A DNA stretch of 64,000 nucleotides from Catenaria anguillulae PL171 (Eukaryota; Blastocladiomycota; Blastocladiomycetes; Blastocladiales; Catenariaceae): NCBI GenBank assembly GCA_002102555.1, contig MCFL01000006.1, forward strand, positions 186,001 through 250,000. Direction: 5' to 3'. Under the pieces are notes generated by a model, which made no database searches, was not told the origin of the DNA, and was given only the letters and a program-made list of their open reading frames with translations. Positions 1 through 11,622 of the stretch are shown in pieces (within the stretch, counting starts at the first letter, position 1; each line of letters opens with the position of its first letter). The position numbers and the translations under genes are program-made.

Positions 1-392
1 ACTCATTCACCATGCTGCTGCTGTGCAGGGTGAGCGCGACTAAGTGGACCACAATTCGAACCATGTCCCGCCTTCAGGTCTGAATTGAGGGAGATACATT
101 TTCAAGATTTCCAGCTATCCACAGCTGCTCAGCACATGCACAATGGGTCAAGCCAGTTGAACTCAACCAATAGTGATGGTTTTGATGCATAGCATGGTAT
201 ATCTGCAGAGTAGCACCCATATTTAGGTGAACAGTTGTACCAAGTTTGTGCAAGTAGACAAAGGGTTGCAACGAACGACAGCAGAAAGTTAAACACAAGT
301 GGCAGTGAATCAGTATGCTTTGCAAAAATGGCAGAAACAAAATGGATTGAAGAACAAAAACATGACATCGATCCAAATGCACCAACATTGTC
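1..392. other. Intergenic, no gene seen
   Basis: This stretch lies 3' of the ceramide glucosyltransferase gene on the minus strand. Open frames here are short, overlap in opposite directions and show no recognisable domain. It is AT-richer than the neighbouring coding sequence, as expected for a 3' UTR or spacer. Confidence 0.6.
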
Positions 393-2352
393 TCATATGC
401 CACTGACAGATGGCGTCCTGCCCCTCTGAATTGGGAATGCGCTTGAGGTAGTCCTTGGAGCTGGCAGGAGTGCGACATCAAATGTTGAATGGCTTGAGGC
501 GGATGGAAGTACAACAAGTGTTGCAGATGGACGCCGCTTCCGAGCTGCTGGTGTTGCTTTTGATGAAGCTGGGGCAAACTGATTGAGTATCAAGGGACGA
601 AGCCAATGCTGGATTTGGCTAGTGACTCGGTGGCTGTTCATCCAGCTCATTTCATGAGCTGGGCTGCTTGAGATACCTCCAAGAAGAGTAGAGCGACTTG
701 GAACTCGGATTTGGGCCCTTGCTGCTGGCGGTGAGTTGTTTCCAGGCTTGGTGGGTGTGCAGATGTGGTGACCACGGAATCCATGCAGGGAAAGTCGACT
801 CCGCCCACATTGATCGCAAGGCAGAGAAGAGAGTTGGACTGTTCCTCCAGGTTGGAGTTGGTAATGAAAGTTGCGCCAAGATACAGTCGAGCCAGACATG
901 GCCCACAAATATGTTGGCAGGCATGACAACTCTCGGATTATCCATGCTCGAGCAAATCGTGGAAGAGATAGGTGGGACGCATGTGTAACGTTGAGGGACA
1001 CCCAATAATCCATGAGCATCCAAGCAAAAGCATGCGCGAAATAGAGAATACTGAACCGTGGGGTCGCGAACGATTCTGGGTACCACTGGCCTGGAATGTT
1101 TTGCACACCATATGCAAACAACGCGCTCAGAAGCACACACTCAGACAGCGGCTCGGCCAAGGTGGCTGCACGAACAATAAACTTTCGAATCCGGCCCCAG
1201 CGCTGACGTCGGTTGAAGAAATCCATCGCACTCATACTGCCTAGTGGCTGCCACGCGCGATCGGCTGTCATGACATGCCGCAAGCCCAGGTCCCAAATTG
1301 CTTGGCCAATCATGTTGTCTTCCGCCATGTACTTGCCAAATGCTTGCAGGCCGCCGCAAATTTGAAGATCTGAGCGCCGAAACAAGGTTGATTTGCCGAT
1401 AACGCAACTGGAGGGCCCCAATTGATTGATTGCCAAATAGGCACGCGCATGCACGGAGTTGAGGAAGAGCATTTCGAGCTCGGACCCAAGAGACGTTGGC
1501 TGCACGCCAACCGGGAGATGATGGACAAGTCCGATGCCAGGTGCCATTAAAGCGCGGACACTGCGACTGAGCGTGCCTGGGGCAACCCAGATGTTTGAGT
1601 CGATAATCCAAACGATGTCGTTGGAGGCGGACTCGTAGCCTCGAATGAGGTTGTTGATTTTTGGGTTGACGCCAATGTTGACATCACCTGGAAGTATACA
1701 TGCATAATGCAGATCGGGTATTGAGTGAAATGTCAAAACGTGGGCAAAAAGCGAACATGGATTCGGCTCTTCATACCAATGACGAGCCGAGAATTGTGAT
1801 CTGGATGGCGTGCAATGAGTGATTTCACGACTGGAATGACGGGATCAGTTTCATCCGCCACGCAAAAGATGAGCTCGAAGTGGGTGACAGGATAGTCTTG
1901 CCGGAATGAGGACAGCAAATTGCTTTCAATGTTGCAATCGAGACCTTTCAACGGCCGAAGAATAGATACTTTGGGCAAGTCATGGGACGCATCAGCTGTA
2001 ATGGTCTGGCCCCTTTGTATGGATCGTCGCTTCTCGCGTGGAACTGGTGCGGGAAATGTGTTGTCGTCACACAAGTTGTCGTGTGCATACTTTCGATAAC
2101 TGAGTGTGGAACAAGAGGGGAAAAAAGGTGTGAGAACGCTATGTGGAGGGGATGGGCATTTTTACTCGAGATTCGCCGAACGGACCTCGCGATGACGCCG
2201 CTGATAATGATTGACATGGCAAACATCCACCATGCGAGAGCAAGGGTCGGCAAGGACGATGCTGTGATGAGGAACATTGCTGGAAGATGTTGTGTGTCTA
2301 CTGTCAACCAGGATACCGCCATGCTGAGGAAAGGGATCACAGTCGCAGACAT
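393..2352 (-). CDS. Ceramide glucosyltransferase (GT21, glucosylceramide synthase)
   Basis: Transfers glucose from UDP-glucose to ceramide at the cytosolic face of Golgi/ER membranes, the first step of glucosylceramide synthesis. An N-terminal hydrophobic segment (TLALAWWMFAMSIIISGVIA) precedes the GT21 domain. The family signature is complete: ILRPLKG, then D1 in CVADETDP, D2 in WIIDSNI, D3 in YMAEDN and the QXXRW-type motif RRQRW, followed by the C-terminal membrane region with SGSTVSWRN and GGTV. Exons fit 2352-2166, 2099-1777 and 1687-393. The second intron (GTATGA...CAG) joins VIG to DVNIGVNPKINN cleanly. The first junction is off by one base: an extra G at the donor near 2165 would restore the frame, as at other sites in this window. 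The last ~110 residues are a Ser/Ala-rich tail not typical of the family. The start could instead be the Met at 2277. Confidence 0.9.
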
Positions 2353-3541
2353 GATGCAGCGAGGGCGGGGCTGGCAGTTCCGCCTTGTGGGAATGCAAGA
2401 AAAGGTGAAGAGCGCGAGATACAACGCATGCACCAATTGAAATCGTGGCGTGCCGACACGTGGCTGCGACCGATCAGACGGGGCGGAAAACGTGTATCTC
2501 TCGACGGCGCGATGACGCGTCACAGAGGCGTTTCGCTTGAGTTGGCGGAGCAACCTGAAGGCGAAAGCAATACGTCGAACCCGTGCGAGTGTGATGGATT
2601 GTCTTGGCCTGTGACTCGTACGATCGCTGGTCTTGCGGCGGGGGGCGATTTCGCCGCTGGACGGTGGATATCAACGACGGGGGAGGGGGGGGGGGGGTAG
2701 CGTGCAGGGCGAGCAGTCCTTTGGCAGAAAAGTTGAGGCAAGCCTGATGGGTCGTTGCTCGTTCGGGTCTCTGAGGCACGCGAACACTGGCACTGTTTGT
2801 CGAGTTGGCAGTTACATTCGGCGATCGTCTAGACTGTCTGGGGTCCTAGCAGGTGAGTTTTGAATGCTTGGGAAGGGATGCAATGGCTTTTTTTACTGGT
2901 TTGCATTCATCTCTGTGTTCCTATGGCAGAATTAAAATCAGTTCTTATGCCAAGGTCTCTGTGAGCGTGAACGCGTCGTCAAGTGTGGCAGGTAAGCTGT
3001 TCGATCGATCACGAGATCGGGGTCAACTTGCGCTGCGCTTTGCCAATAGCTCCATAAAAAAGGAATGAAATGACATATTCCGCCTTCTGCATGCAGTGCC
3101 ACATATTCCATTTCTCTTGTGCCTTGGCAAATCTATGACATTTTGCCACGTGTGGCGCCTTCCACGCAACGTGTTTTGCGTTCGTTCTCACCACCTCTCT
3201 TGTTTCTCAAGGTGGCTCTCCATTTCAACAGTAGTCCTCAAGATGCAACACCAAATGGCACGCGAGGAACGGCGAGGCCAAGGTGCATGTGGCTGAAAAA
3301 CGATTGGCTTTTCGAACTGAATGTTTATGAAGCCATGAGATTCTCCAATAGCATCAACAGTGTGTACCTCTGCTGAACAACCGAAGTGGCGCTTGTTGCA
3401 ATGGAAGCTGATTCATGCTGGTTGGTCGGTCGTTCGAGTGAATCTGTTTCCTGGCGCAACAACGCCACTTGATTGTGTAACCATGGCCCATGCTGCGAAA
3501 AGTCCCCCTCTGGAACCGTGGACACAATCAAGGACAATACT
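2353..3541. other. Intergenic spacer with a G-run
   Basis: About 1.2 kb between the start of the ceramide glucosyltransferase gene and the 3' end of the LRR gene. It contains a long G-rich run at about 2679-2698. No open frame here has recognisable protein character. It should hold the promoter of the minus-strand ceramide glucosyltransferase gene. Confidence 0.5.
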
Positions 3542-4774
3542 TCAAATGCCACACGGCGGCTGCGCGCTTTCGACCTCATTCCTTGGAAAACGCGTGTATG
3601 GGATCGAATTGTTCCTCGGCCAGCACTTGGACATGCCGTTCGAGAGACAAACGAAGTTTCGCTCATCCGAACTTGCTTTGGCTACAGATGTGTAGTGAGC
3701 ACATAAACAATGTTGAAAGTGAGCAATCATGCAAAAGTACCACTTGCACGTACAAGCATCATTGGCCAAGACCCCAAGCAAAATGGCAACAACTTTGAAA
3801 ACTTGGACAGAAGCGGTTGCGAGTAAAGTACTCCAAGGCGGCAGTTTTCGTCCTGGTGAACTCTTGGCCAGCACCTCCCACACGTTGGGCAAACACGCTC
3901 GCGCAAGCTCTTTTGACACCCATGGATCCAAAATGAACATCAGGCTCGTACTAAGCATCAATCCTGCGGCCGAGTTATCAATCGGGAAGTCGGCCCAGCT
4001 GCCGAGTGCACCCACGTCACTCCTGTCCATTCCATCCTCCAAAACCTCGCCGTCCACATCCTTGGCCAACGCCCGCAACTGCCAAAAACAACTGCGCCAA
4101 TCATAATCCAGCGCTTTCGGAATCGAATCAACAAGCTTTTTCCCCCATGGGTTCACCACTTGCGGCGATGCACGACCTTGACTGCCGCCCAATATGTGGC
4201 CAGTGAACCGCGAGAACCGTGGTAAAAGGTGGCCCAAGTGACATTTACCAATCGTCGAGCTGGCCCTCTTGTCCGTTTCCGGGTCGATAAAGGCAAAATT
4301 GAGGCACCATACAGACGGCAAGCTAGCAACAAGGACATCACGTGCTTCGCTCAGGGAAAGTGGCGAGCCTCCGCTGAAAGTTGCAACAGGATTGCTCAAA
4401 GAATGATCGCGGTGTTGCGGGAGCAGGGCAATGTTCTGCTGAATGCCAAACCCGCGCATCGCGGGATTGCCGATGATATTGAGGTGAAGAATAGCCTTGA
4501 CGCCCTCGAGCCCCGTGACGATAGCCGTGATCCCAAGATGGTTGTTGGACATGTTCAGGTAGCCCATGACGGGTGGGAACGGCGAGGGCGCGGGCGAGCC
4601 ATCGGGAAGGGTCGACGTGAGTTGGGACAAGCGTTGCCGGGAAATGTCGATTGACCACAACGCGTGGAATGACAGATTGTTCGTCAATGTCGCATCAGCG
4701 ACGGGTGAGCCAAGTTCCGCTGTGACTGGAGATGAAGGGCGATGATTGCTAGCAGTGCTCATAGCGTTCGTCAA
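3542..4774 (-). CDS. Leucine-rich repeat protein of unknown function
   Basis: The N-terminal half shows LRR-type spacing: LSFHALWSIDISRQRLSQL, then MGYLNMSNNHLGITAIVTGL, then LHLNIIGNP, followed by a cap-like LPSVWCLNFAFIDPET. This resembles SDS22/LRRC-type short repeat arrays that act as binding scaffolds. The second half (from about residue 190) has no domain I recognise. The frame is open for 410 codons, but an intron is likely near the 3' end: a GTACGTGC donor at about 3755 and a CTGTAG acceptor at about 3690 leave the downstream frame unchanged, so the open frame may read through an in-frame intron. The exact function is unknown; the LRR call is moderately secure and the exon structure is not. 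Confidence 0.55.
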   Translation of the reverse strand: MTNAMSTASNHRPSSPVTAELGSPVADATLTNNLSFHALWSIDISRQRLSQLTSTLPDGSPAPSPFPPVMGYLNMSNNHLGITAIVTGLEGVKAILHLNIIGNPAMRGFGIQQNIALLPQHRDHSLSNPVATFSGGSPLSLSEARDVLVASLPSVWCLNFAFIDPETDKRASSTIGKCHLGHLLPRFSRFTGHILGGSQGRASPQVVNPWGKKLVDSIPKALDYDWRSCFWQLRALAKDVDGEVLEDGMDRSDVGALGSWADFPIDNSAAGLMLSTSLMFILDPWVSKELARACLPNVWEVLAKSSPGRKLPPWSTLLATASVQVFKVVAILLGVLANDACTCKWYFCMIAHFQHCLCAHYTSVAKASSDERNFVCLSNGMSKCWPRNNSIPYTRFPRNEVESAQPPCGI

Positions 4775-5235
4775 TTTAAAAATAAATAAATATTAAATAC
4801 AAGCCATTGTTCCAAGCATGTCGTGATGCTCCACCGCAAAGTCTGTGGGAAGGGGAAATGACGAGAGGGACCTGGTACGCGGTGTCCTTGAGGTCAAGCG
4901 GCGAACTTTGACCGTCACAGGCAATGCGTTCAAAAGAAATTAGATAGGACCATTGATGTAAATGGATGAAAGTAACCGGGAAACATAACAAATGGCGAAA
5001 GGAATTAATGAATCGAAAAAGAAGCTTAACAGCCAAAGTTTATCATTCAACGATATGACAAACCTGGCCAGAAACGAAGAGACGATGCAGCAATATGACA
5101 TAGGGCAAGGACGAGAAAGAGAAAGGCGAAAAAGGAATCCTTGTCAAAATACAACACACAGAAAGTCAACTATGCCCTCACATGAATCCCCAACCAATCC
5201 CGTACAATAAACCTACCCGCTTGAAAAGAGTGCCA
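4775..5235. other. Intergenic spacer
   Basis: AT-rich spacer between the start of the LRR gene and the 3' end of the PP2A scaffold gene. It contains AATAAA-like stretches (for example near 4781) but no coding signal on either strand. Confidence 0.5.
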
Positions 5236-7298
5236 TTACGCTGCTGCTGATGGCGCGCCAGACGCGGTCAGCGCCCTATTCGCAAAGAAGCGGACGTCTG
5301 CATCCGTGTCCGTTGACAACTTTTTCAGAATAGGAACCACGGCGTCGGCCATGTTGGCTGCGCGAAGTGTTGGCGAGAGGTTCTCGATAGCCTTGGCGAC
5401 GTTGAACCGGATGTTGGGAATGCTATCCTCTGCGAGTTTGGCGATCGTGGGAATGACTGGTGCGCGAAGAAGATCCTCATGGAGGGTCGGTGCCAGAGTC
5501 TGGACAGAAAAACGTCAACTCGGGCCGTGAGAGAGCAACCTGATGGCCAAGGAAATAGCATGCAGCAACGTACCATGAGGGCCAGCACCGTGGTCATGCG
5601 GCTGAGGTAGTTTTGGTCGCCAGCTTTGTCGGTGACCTGTGGGAGCAAAACATCCCTTGTCCACTCAAAGCCAAACACCCGCGACAAGTTTCTCAAGTTG
5701 ACACAGGCCGCCTCACGAATAGCAAACACGGGATCGCTCATCCAAGTCATGCACAAAGGCCCAAGCTTCTCATTGAAAAATTGTTGCCCGAGCTGCTGAG
5801 CAAGCAAAGGCATGTACTCGATTATGGCCGCCCGTACGCGCCACTGCTTGTCCTCGGCCAATTCGACAATGGCCGGCAACAGGGACTGGGCCAAAAACTC
5901 GATGCCAATCACATGGTTAACGTGCTCGAGCTTGGAAATGAGATTGAGGCGCACTTCACTAAAGTCGTCCTTGAGCAGTTGCAAGAAGAGGGCAAGCAGG
6001 TGTTCAATGGTGGGATCCTTGCCGAGAATAGGGGCGAGGCCACTAATTTGCTGGGCAATGGCGGACCGTACGTGCTGGTTGGCATCTGTGACAAGGTCCT
6101 TGACGCAGGGAACAATTGCAGAAAGAACAATGGAGGGGTCATGGAGCTGGGCCGCAAACCCGGGCACTTGCGTGGCCGCTGCCTGGCGCACCTCGGCCTC
6201 CACATCGCGCAAAAGACCCACAAATGCTGAAACAAGTTCCGTGTCGACTGCCACCACGGGGGCAACAATGGCGGGAGCACCCGCACCAGAAGCGTCGCCG
6301 CCGGCAGGAGGTGTGGTGCCAGACACGGCCTGGGTGATGGCGAGGTAATTGCTGGCAGCCATGTACCGCACACGCCACGATTTGTCGGCAATGAGATGCA
6401 GGAGAGTGGGTACAAGGCGAGTCTTTGTGGTTTCGAGATCAACCATTTCGGCCAGGGCGAGGAAGATGGGAACAGCGAGGAGACGGACAGAATCCTGGTC
6501 GTCGGCAGCCAACTCTGCGAAAATGGGGAAAATTTCGGTTTTGATGTGCTCAGTGTCGAGTTTCTTGATCAAATGCTGGAATGGGATGACGTGAAGGGGG
6601 TCAGCCAAGATGTTTCATGATCAGGAACAGAGAGCGAAATGGACGGTAGGCTGGATGAAGGGACGAGAACGAACAGGCAAGTTGGTCGCGGCGGCGCGGC
6701 GAACCATGGGAGTGTCGTCGCGAGCCAAATTGGCAAAGAACTTGCGCAAGTCTTCCTGAACTTCAGGTCGGGCAAGCTTGTAGCCGTGGTGGTACAAGCC
6801 GCAAGCCGAGACTTTGGACGTGAACCACTCGCCTGTAGACAGACGCTTGATGAGCGGCACAAGCGATTCGTCGACTTGCTGCGGTGAAAGCGACGCTGCG
6901 ATCTTGCCCAAAGACTCGACGGCGGCATCGCGCACGACCGTTTCCTCGGCGGCGGCGAGCGTTTCAAGCGTGGACAAGAGCAAATGGGCGTAGGAGGGGC
7001 CGCCAATGTAAGCGACGAAATGACCGAGTTCTTCTGCCAAGGCGCGCAAGACCTCGTCCTCATCGTCCGTCGAGTCTTCAAGGAAGGGAATGAGTTCATT
7101 GCGCGAGCGATCGGGGCCGAGAGCGAGGGCAATGGTGGAGAGACGGCGCACGGCCATGAGGCGGACAGAGATATCCTCGTGCTTGAGTTCGTCCATGAGG
7201 ATGGCAAAGGGAAGGACCTCGTCGGGCGTCGCATTTGGCTGGAGCGAAGGAGCGGCAGTCGCTGGGACGGGCGCAATGGCAGCGATGGCGGTATCCAT
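5236..7298 (-). CDS. TPD3: PP2A 65 kDa regulatory (scaffold) subunit A, HEAT repeats
   Basis: Scaffold of protein phosphatase 2A: a horseshoe of about 15 HEAT repeats that holds the catalytic C subunit and one B subunit. The sequence carries the PR65 hallmarks in order: DEVLPFAILMDELKHEDISV, RLSTIALALG, DEDEVLRALAEELG, GEWFTSKVSACGL, DDTPMVRRAAATNLP, DDQDSVRLLAV, DKSWRVRYM, WRVRAAIIEYMPLLA and NIRFNVAKAIENL near the C-terminus. Exons fit 7298-6675, 6605-5574 and 5499-5236, giving about 638 residues against ~590 in animals; the excess is an Ala/Pro-rich N-terminus. The second intron is a normal GTACGT...CAG intron. The first has a GTTCGT donor at 6674, but no AG lies immediately before ADPLHV, so its acceptor is non-canonical or miscalled. 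It is divergently paired with Pin1. Confidence 0.95.
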
Positions 7299-7809
7299 GG
7301 TGTGCAGGAGCGTGACGACTTTGGTTGAAGGTACGCGTGATGATGGTGCAAAGGAAAAACGGTAACAGTGGCACTTGAACACAAGCAAGGTTTGGCGACG
7401 TGGTCTCGAGCGCAGCGACAAGTAGATGGCGGTAGGGCGGTGGGATGAGGGCAGGGGCGAGGCTTGCGGGTGAGGCGAAACGTGAGACGAAGCGCTGTGG
7501 GTGGATTGCTGGCAGTTTGTAGGCACGAAATGCAATGTCGTTAAATGCGTGCCAATGATGAATGTTGTTGCAACTGGCGAGAGGGCGCGATCGGTATCCG
7601 TGGTATGCATGGAATGATCGAACTGATCCATTGGTGTGATCGGCGGGCGTATGTAGACAGTGGTATCATCTGTATCGTCCAATATGCCGCCAGACGCGGC
7701 TTCATCTCACCGTGTCGTGTGTGATAAATATGTACATGAAATATTGCAGGTGCCCCTGAACCCTGATCTGTTCGCAATCCGTCTTGACAGCCCATTCTGC
7801 CCTTTCGCC
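7299..7809. promoter_or_regulatory. Divergent intergenic region PP2A-A / Pin1
   Basis: About 510 bp between the start codons of the minus-strand PP2A scaffold gene and the plus-strand Pin1 gene. It must contain both promoters and 5' UTRs. A minus-strand open frame runs through it upstream of the PP2A start, but its sequence lacks any PR65 similarity. No specific element is recognised. Confidence 0.4.
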
Positions 7810-8350
7810 ATGTCTGTGCGTATCACCGCACCACCACCCACATGACCCGCGCAACGGCTGACCCGCCCTCCTCCCTCCACGGCCACAGGACGCACTGCCC
7901 GACCCCTGGGAGGAACGCATGTCCACCACCAAGAACCGCAAGTACTACTACAACCGTGACACCAAGCAATCTCAGTGGGAGCGGCCCCTTGCCGACGGCC
8001 AAAAGCCCTCCGAGGGCGAGATCAGGGCCTCGCACCTGCTCGTCAAGCACAAGGACTCGCGTCGCCCTTCGTCTTGGCGCACGGAGCAAATTACAATCTC
8101 CAAGGAGCAGGCCCTCGACCAAATCAATCAGTACCTCAACCGCATCAAGTCGGGCGAGACGGACTTGCAGTCCTTGGCCAAGGAGTTTTCCGACTGCTCC
8201 TCGGCACGTGTTGGCGGCGACTTGGGCTTCTTTTCGCGAGGCAAGATGCAGAAACCGTTTGAGGATGCCGCTTTCGCTCTTGAGGTTGGTCAGCTGTCTG
8301 AGCCCGTGTTTTCTGACTCTGGCGTGCATCTCATTTTGCGCACTGCTTGA
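7810..8350 (+). CDS. ESS1: Pin1/Ess1-type peptidyl-prolyl isomerase (WW + parvulin)
   Basis: Phospho-Ser/Thr-Pro-specific prolyl isomerase acting on the RNA polymerase II CTD and mitotic phosphoproteins. A WW domain is followed by a parvulin domain. The WW domain needs an upstream exon: ATGTCT (7810-7815) spliced by a GTGCGT...CACAG intron to 7889 gives [19 protein letters not shown], which supplies the first WW tryptophan and leaves [12 protein letters not shown] in frame. The parvulin domain shows [20 protein letters not shown], then [38 protein letters not shown] and the closing SGVHLILRT. The protein is about 155 residues, the usual size. The Met at 7919 would delete half of the WW domain and is a poor start. 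The gene is convergent with eRF3 (288 bp gap). Confidence 0.95.
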
Positions 8351-8637
8351 TTCTCCCTCTTCCTGCACGACCACGACGGTGGTTTAACAACCCAATCCCT
8401 CAAGTGCATTTTTTGCCACTGCCTCTTTACATGGCCAAAAACGCAAATGATATTAGCCGGGCAGTGCGTTGCGTTGAGTCTTATTGATACATTCATTTGA
8501 GTCCGCAAGACGTGAATGCCAGGGTCTGGAGAGAGTCGTGATATGGAAAGGAACAACTCGAGACAATCTCCTTGACATAAACACAGCAGACGAAACAACT
8601 ATGGAAACGACAAAAACAATACTTACGCGACAACAAT

Positions 8638-10660
8638 TTACTCCTCATCACACAACTTGGTCACCTTACCCATGGCAATCGTAGTGTTTTCGCAACGAAT
8701 GGTGAACCGACCCAATTGCGGGTTGTTCTTGTACGTATCCAACACAACCGGCCGCTGGCACACAATCCGGGCAATGCACATGGATCCCTTCTTGATAAAC
8801 TGAGGTGGCTTCTTGGTGCGCTTGCCCGTCTTGCGATCCACAGTGTGCAACAAGGCATCCAACGTCATGTCCTCAATGGCATTGTGAATGTGCAAGACGG
8901 CCTCGTAACCAGCAGTGATGATGGTCTTGGACTCAATGATCATGAGCTGTGCCTCAAACACAGTCACGGCGTGCACGGGACTCGCCACAGAGCACAAGAC
9001 GGCGCCGTTGACCACATCTTCTTCTTCGATCCCCTTGACCTTGACATTGACATTGTCGCCCGCTTGAGCAGCAGTCACTTCAACATCATCCACGGCAACT
9101 GAAATCACTTCACCGCGAATCTTGTTGGGCACGAGCAAAACGGACTGGCCCTTGAGAATACGGCCGGCTTCAACCTTACCCATGAGGATGGTACCCATGT
9201 CCTTGAACTTTTCGGAAATGGGCATGAGGAGAGGCGCTTGAGCGAGCTTGTGATCGACGGGAATGCTGTCGAGAAGCTCAAGCAAGGATGGGCCGTTGTA
9301 GAAGGGGCACGTCTTAGAGTCGACGCGGTCCTTGAGGTTGGCTCCAGAGTAGCCAGAAATGGGGAGGAACTCGAGGTCTAATCATGGCCATTGATGCAAC
9401 CTCAGTCAGCCGAGGATGCCCGCAGGAGAAAAAAAACATGAAAAATGGAGGAAAAGAGACAATGAGACGTACCGGTCTTGGGGTTGTACCCACACGACTT
9501 GAGATACGGCAACAGCTTGCTCTTGCACTCATCGTAGCGCTCCTGCGACCAGTTGACGGTGGGATCGTCCATCTTGTTGATGACGACAATCAACTTCTTG
9601 ACACCAGTCGTCTTGACCAACATGGCGTGCTCACGCGTCTGGCCACCACGCTCAAACCCAGTTTCAAACTCACCACGGCGAGCAGAGATGACGAGTACGG
9701 CCACATCGGCCTGCGAGGCACCGCCAATCATGTTGGGCACGTAGTTTTTGTGGCCGGGGGCATCCAGAATGGTGTACTTGCGCGAATCGGTTTCGAAATG
9801 CGCACGGCCCACTTCGACCGTCTTGCCCTTGGCACGCTCCTCCTTGTTGGTGTCGAGTGCCCAAGACAAGTACCAGGATTCACGGCCAGCCTCCTTGGCT
9901 TCCTTTTCGTACTTTTCCATGGTGCGCTTGTCGACCATACCGGTAAGGAAAAGAATGTGGCCGCCCATGGTAGACTTGCCGGCATCTGCAAGAAAAAGAG
10001 GGGAGATGTTGCAGATGAATCAATAGGATAATAGGATAATGACGAGGTCCGTGGCGGGAATGATCATACCGACGTGGCCAATGAAGACAATGTTGAGGTG
10101 CTCCTTTTGGGTAGCAAAGAACTCGTCGGCGATGGCCTGCTCTTCGGCGGAGAGCTCGATCGGCGCAGCGGCAACGGATGCGGGTTCAGATTTGGACGCA
10201 GCTGGGGCAGCAGCCGGCTTGGATTCGGTCTCTGTAGAAAACCAGAGAAAAGCAATACTTAAATTGCGGAACTGGCATCGATCGATTCAAACAGCCGAAG
10301 CGGCAATGCACGTACTCTTGGCTGGCGTGGAGGCAGTCGACGAAGAAGCGGCGGGTGCTGGGGTGGCAGGCTTGGTCGGCGCTGGCGAGCGAGCCGGGGA
10401 CGGCGCACGAGCACGGGCTGGAGACGCAGCCCGGGGTGCGGGAGGAGCAGCAGCAACAACCGGGATCGGGGCCACGGGTGCAGTGGAGGGGGGAAGGACG
10501 GCAACAGCAGGAGCCGTGGCCGGGCCGGGGCCGGTGCGGGAGCCGAAGCAGGGGCCGCAGCCTTCATCCAAGACGGGACAAAGGCGGGCGCCTTGACGTT
10601 GGGCACAAAGGCCGGGGCAGTCGGGTTGAGCTTCTTTGCGGGGGGAGGGTTGCCGGACAT
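8638..10660 (-). CDS. SUP35: Eukaryotic release factor 3 (eRF3/Sup35), translational GTPase
   Basis: GTPase that works with eRF1 in stop-codon recognition and peptide release. The N-terminus carries two overlapping PAM2-like PABP-binding motifs (KKLNPTAPAFVP and VKAPAFVPSWM), as in animal eRF3, followed by an Ala/Pro-rich linker. Then come the EF1A-like G domain (NIVFIGHVDAGKS, WALDTNKEERAKGKTVEVG, LDAPGHKNY, NKMDD) and beta-barrel domains II and III ending TKLCDEE. VGRAHF in switch I is eRF3-like and distinguishes it from EF1A. Exons fit 10660-10316, 10231-10070, 9985-9473 and 9377-8638, all with GT...AG junctions. The linker changes frame once near 10500-10540, consistent with one base missing from a G/C run; everything from LSAEEQAIADEFF onward is clean. 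Confidence 0.95.
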
Positions 10661-11198
10661 GGTTGTATGTGTTTTGTGTGTTACGGAGCTGAAGTGGATT
10701 GAGAATGGCAGGAATCGGTTGCACTCAGTTTCTCGGTTTCATTCGAGCATCCATGGACTATTTACTTGTTTGCCCAATACCGTTGATTGACTCACGCACA
10801 CGTTGAGGAATTGAGAAATCAAACAAGAGCCGCCGCCGCCGACCAGTCTTAGCCATGCACGAATGCACGCGAAGGCACGTGCCTCGTCTCCTGCGGCAAC
10901 ACGATCATGTTGACACGGAGTCGACGCACCATGACGGCAACATTGGCCCGAAATTCAAAGTGCTTACGACATACTTACCTCAAGCAATGTATGATTGCCC
11001 CCGCATGGCTACGTATACGACTTGCGCCTGCTTTCCCGCTTTCCCTGCCATTCAACGTCCACTTGGCTCTACAATGACCGCTCAGGCTCAGTGAACCATG
11101 CCGATCGGAGGATGATGTTTGGTCCTGACATGATGCGCAACCCTTTTCCTCAGCCTAGTCAACGTCGGATCCCCCCCCCCCCACTGCAAAGGTCCACC
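10661..11198. promoter_or_regulatory. Divergent intergenic region eRF3 / Mic12-like gene
   Basis: About 540 bp separating two divergent start codons. A C-run of about 12 lies at 11171-11182, just upstream of the Mic12-like start. No coding signal is seen. The region presumably holds both promoters. Confidence 0.4.
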
Positions 11199-11622
11199 AT
11201 GACACTCAGACACTCTGCTCTCGGTGTCGTCGGCGGCATGCTCGCAGCCACAACTGCCTACAACTTCAGCCACACGTCCATGCAGAGCGACTTTGATTTT
11301 CTCTCCAGTCGTCTTTCGTCCATGTCGGCAACTCTCCGCCAGGCTGCCCGTGCGCCTGCTCAGCCCTTAACGTCGTCGTTTGCCCCTACTGCCCCGGTAC
11401 TTGCTCTGCATTCCACATCTATCCACTTTTTCTCGGTCCCATTCTGACAGTCCCGTTGTCATCACTATGGAATTCAATCTCCGTCACCAACAGACAAACG
11501 CATCCAGTCGCACAGACATTGCCGCCCGCGGGATCCCTAAACCCAACCTCCTCACATCGTTTGCCGATGCTTGGAATGGCCTCTTGACCTCGACCGCACA
11601 CTGCATCACTGGCCGCTTCTAA
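11199..11622 (+). CDS. Small Mic12/QIL1-like MICOS subunit (tentative)
   Basis: Two exons give a 108-residue protein: 11199-11396 and 11494-11622, joined by a 97-nt GTACTT...CAACAG intron in phase 0. The N-terminus is hydrophobic (HSALGVVGGMLAATTAYNF), as expected for a single inner-membrane anchor. The C-terminus (LLTSFADAWNGLLTSTAHCI) resembles the Trp-Asn amphipathic ending of yeast Mic12/Aim5 and animal QIL1, and the length fits (106-118 residues). If correct, the protein helps hold cristae junctions together in the mitochondrial inner membrane. The similarity is short and by eye, so the family call is tentative; the exon model is good. Confidence 0.5.

Noticed and set aside
8638-9968. 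Translation elongation factor EF1A
   Set aside because: The PAM2-like N-terminus, KGKTVEVGRAHF switch region and TKLCDEE ending are eRF3-specific; EF1A has no such N-terminal extension.
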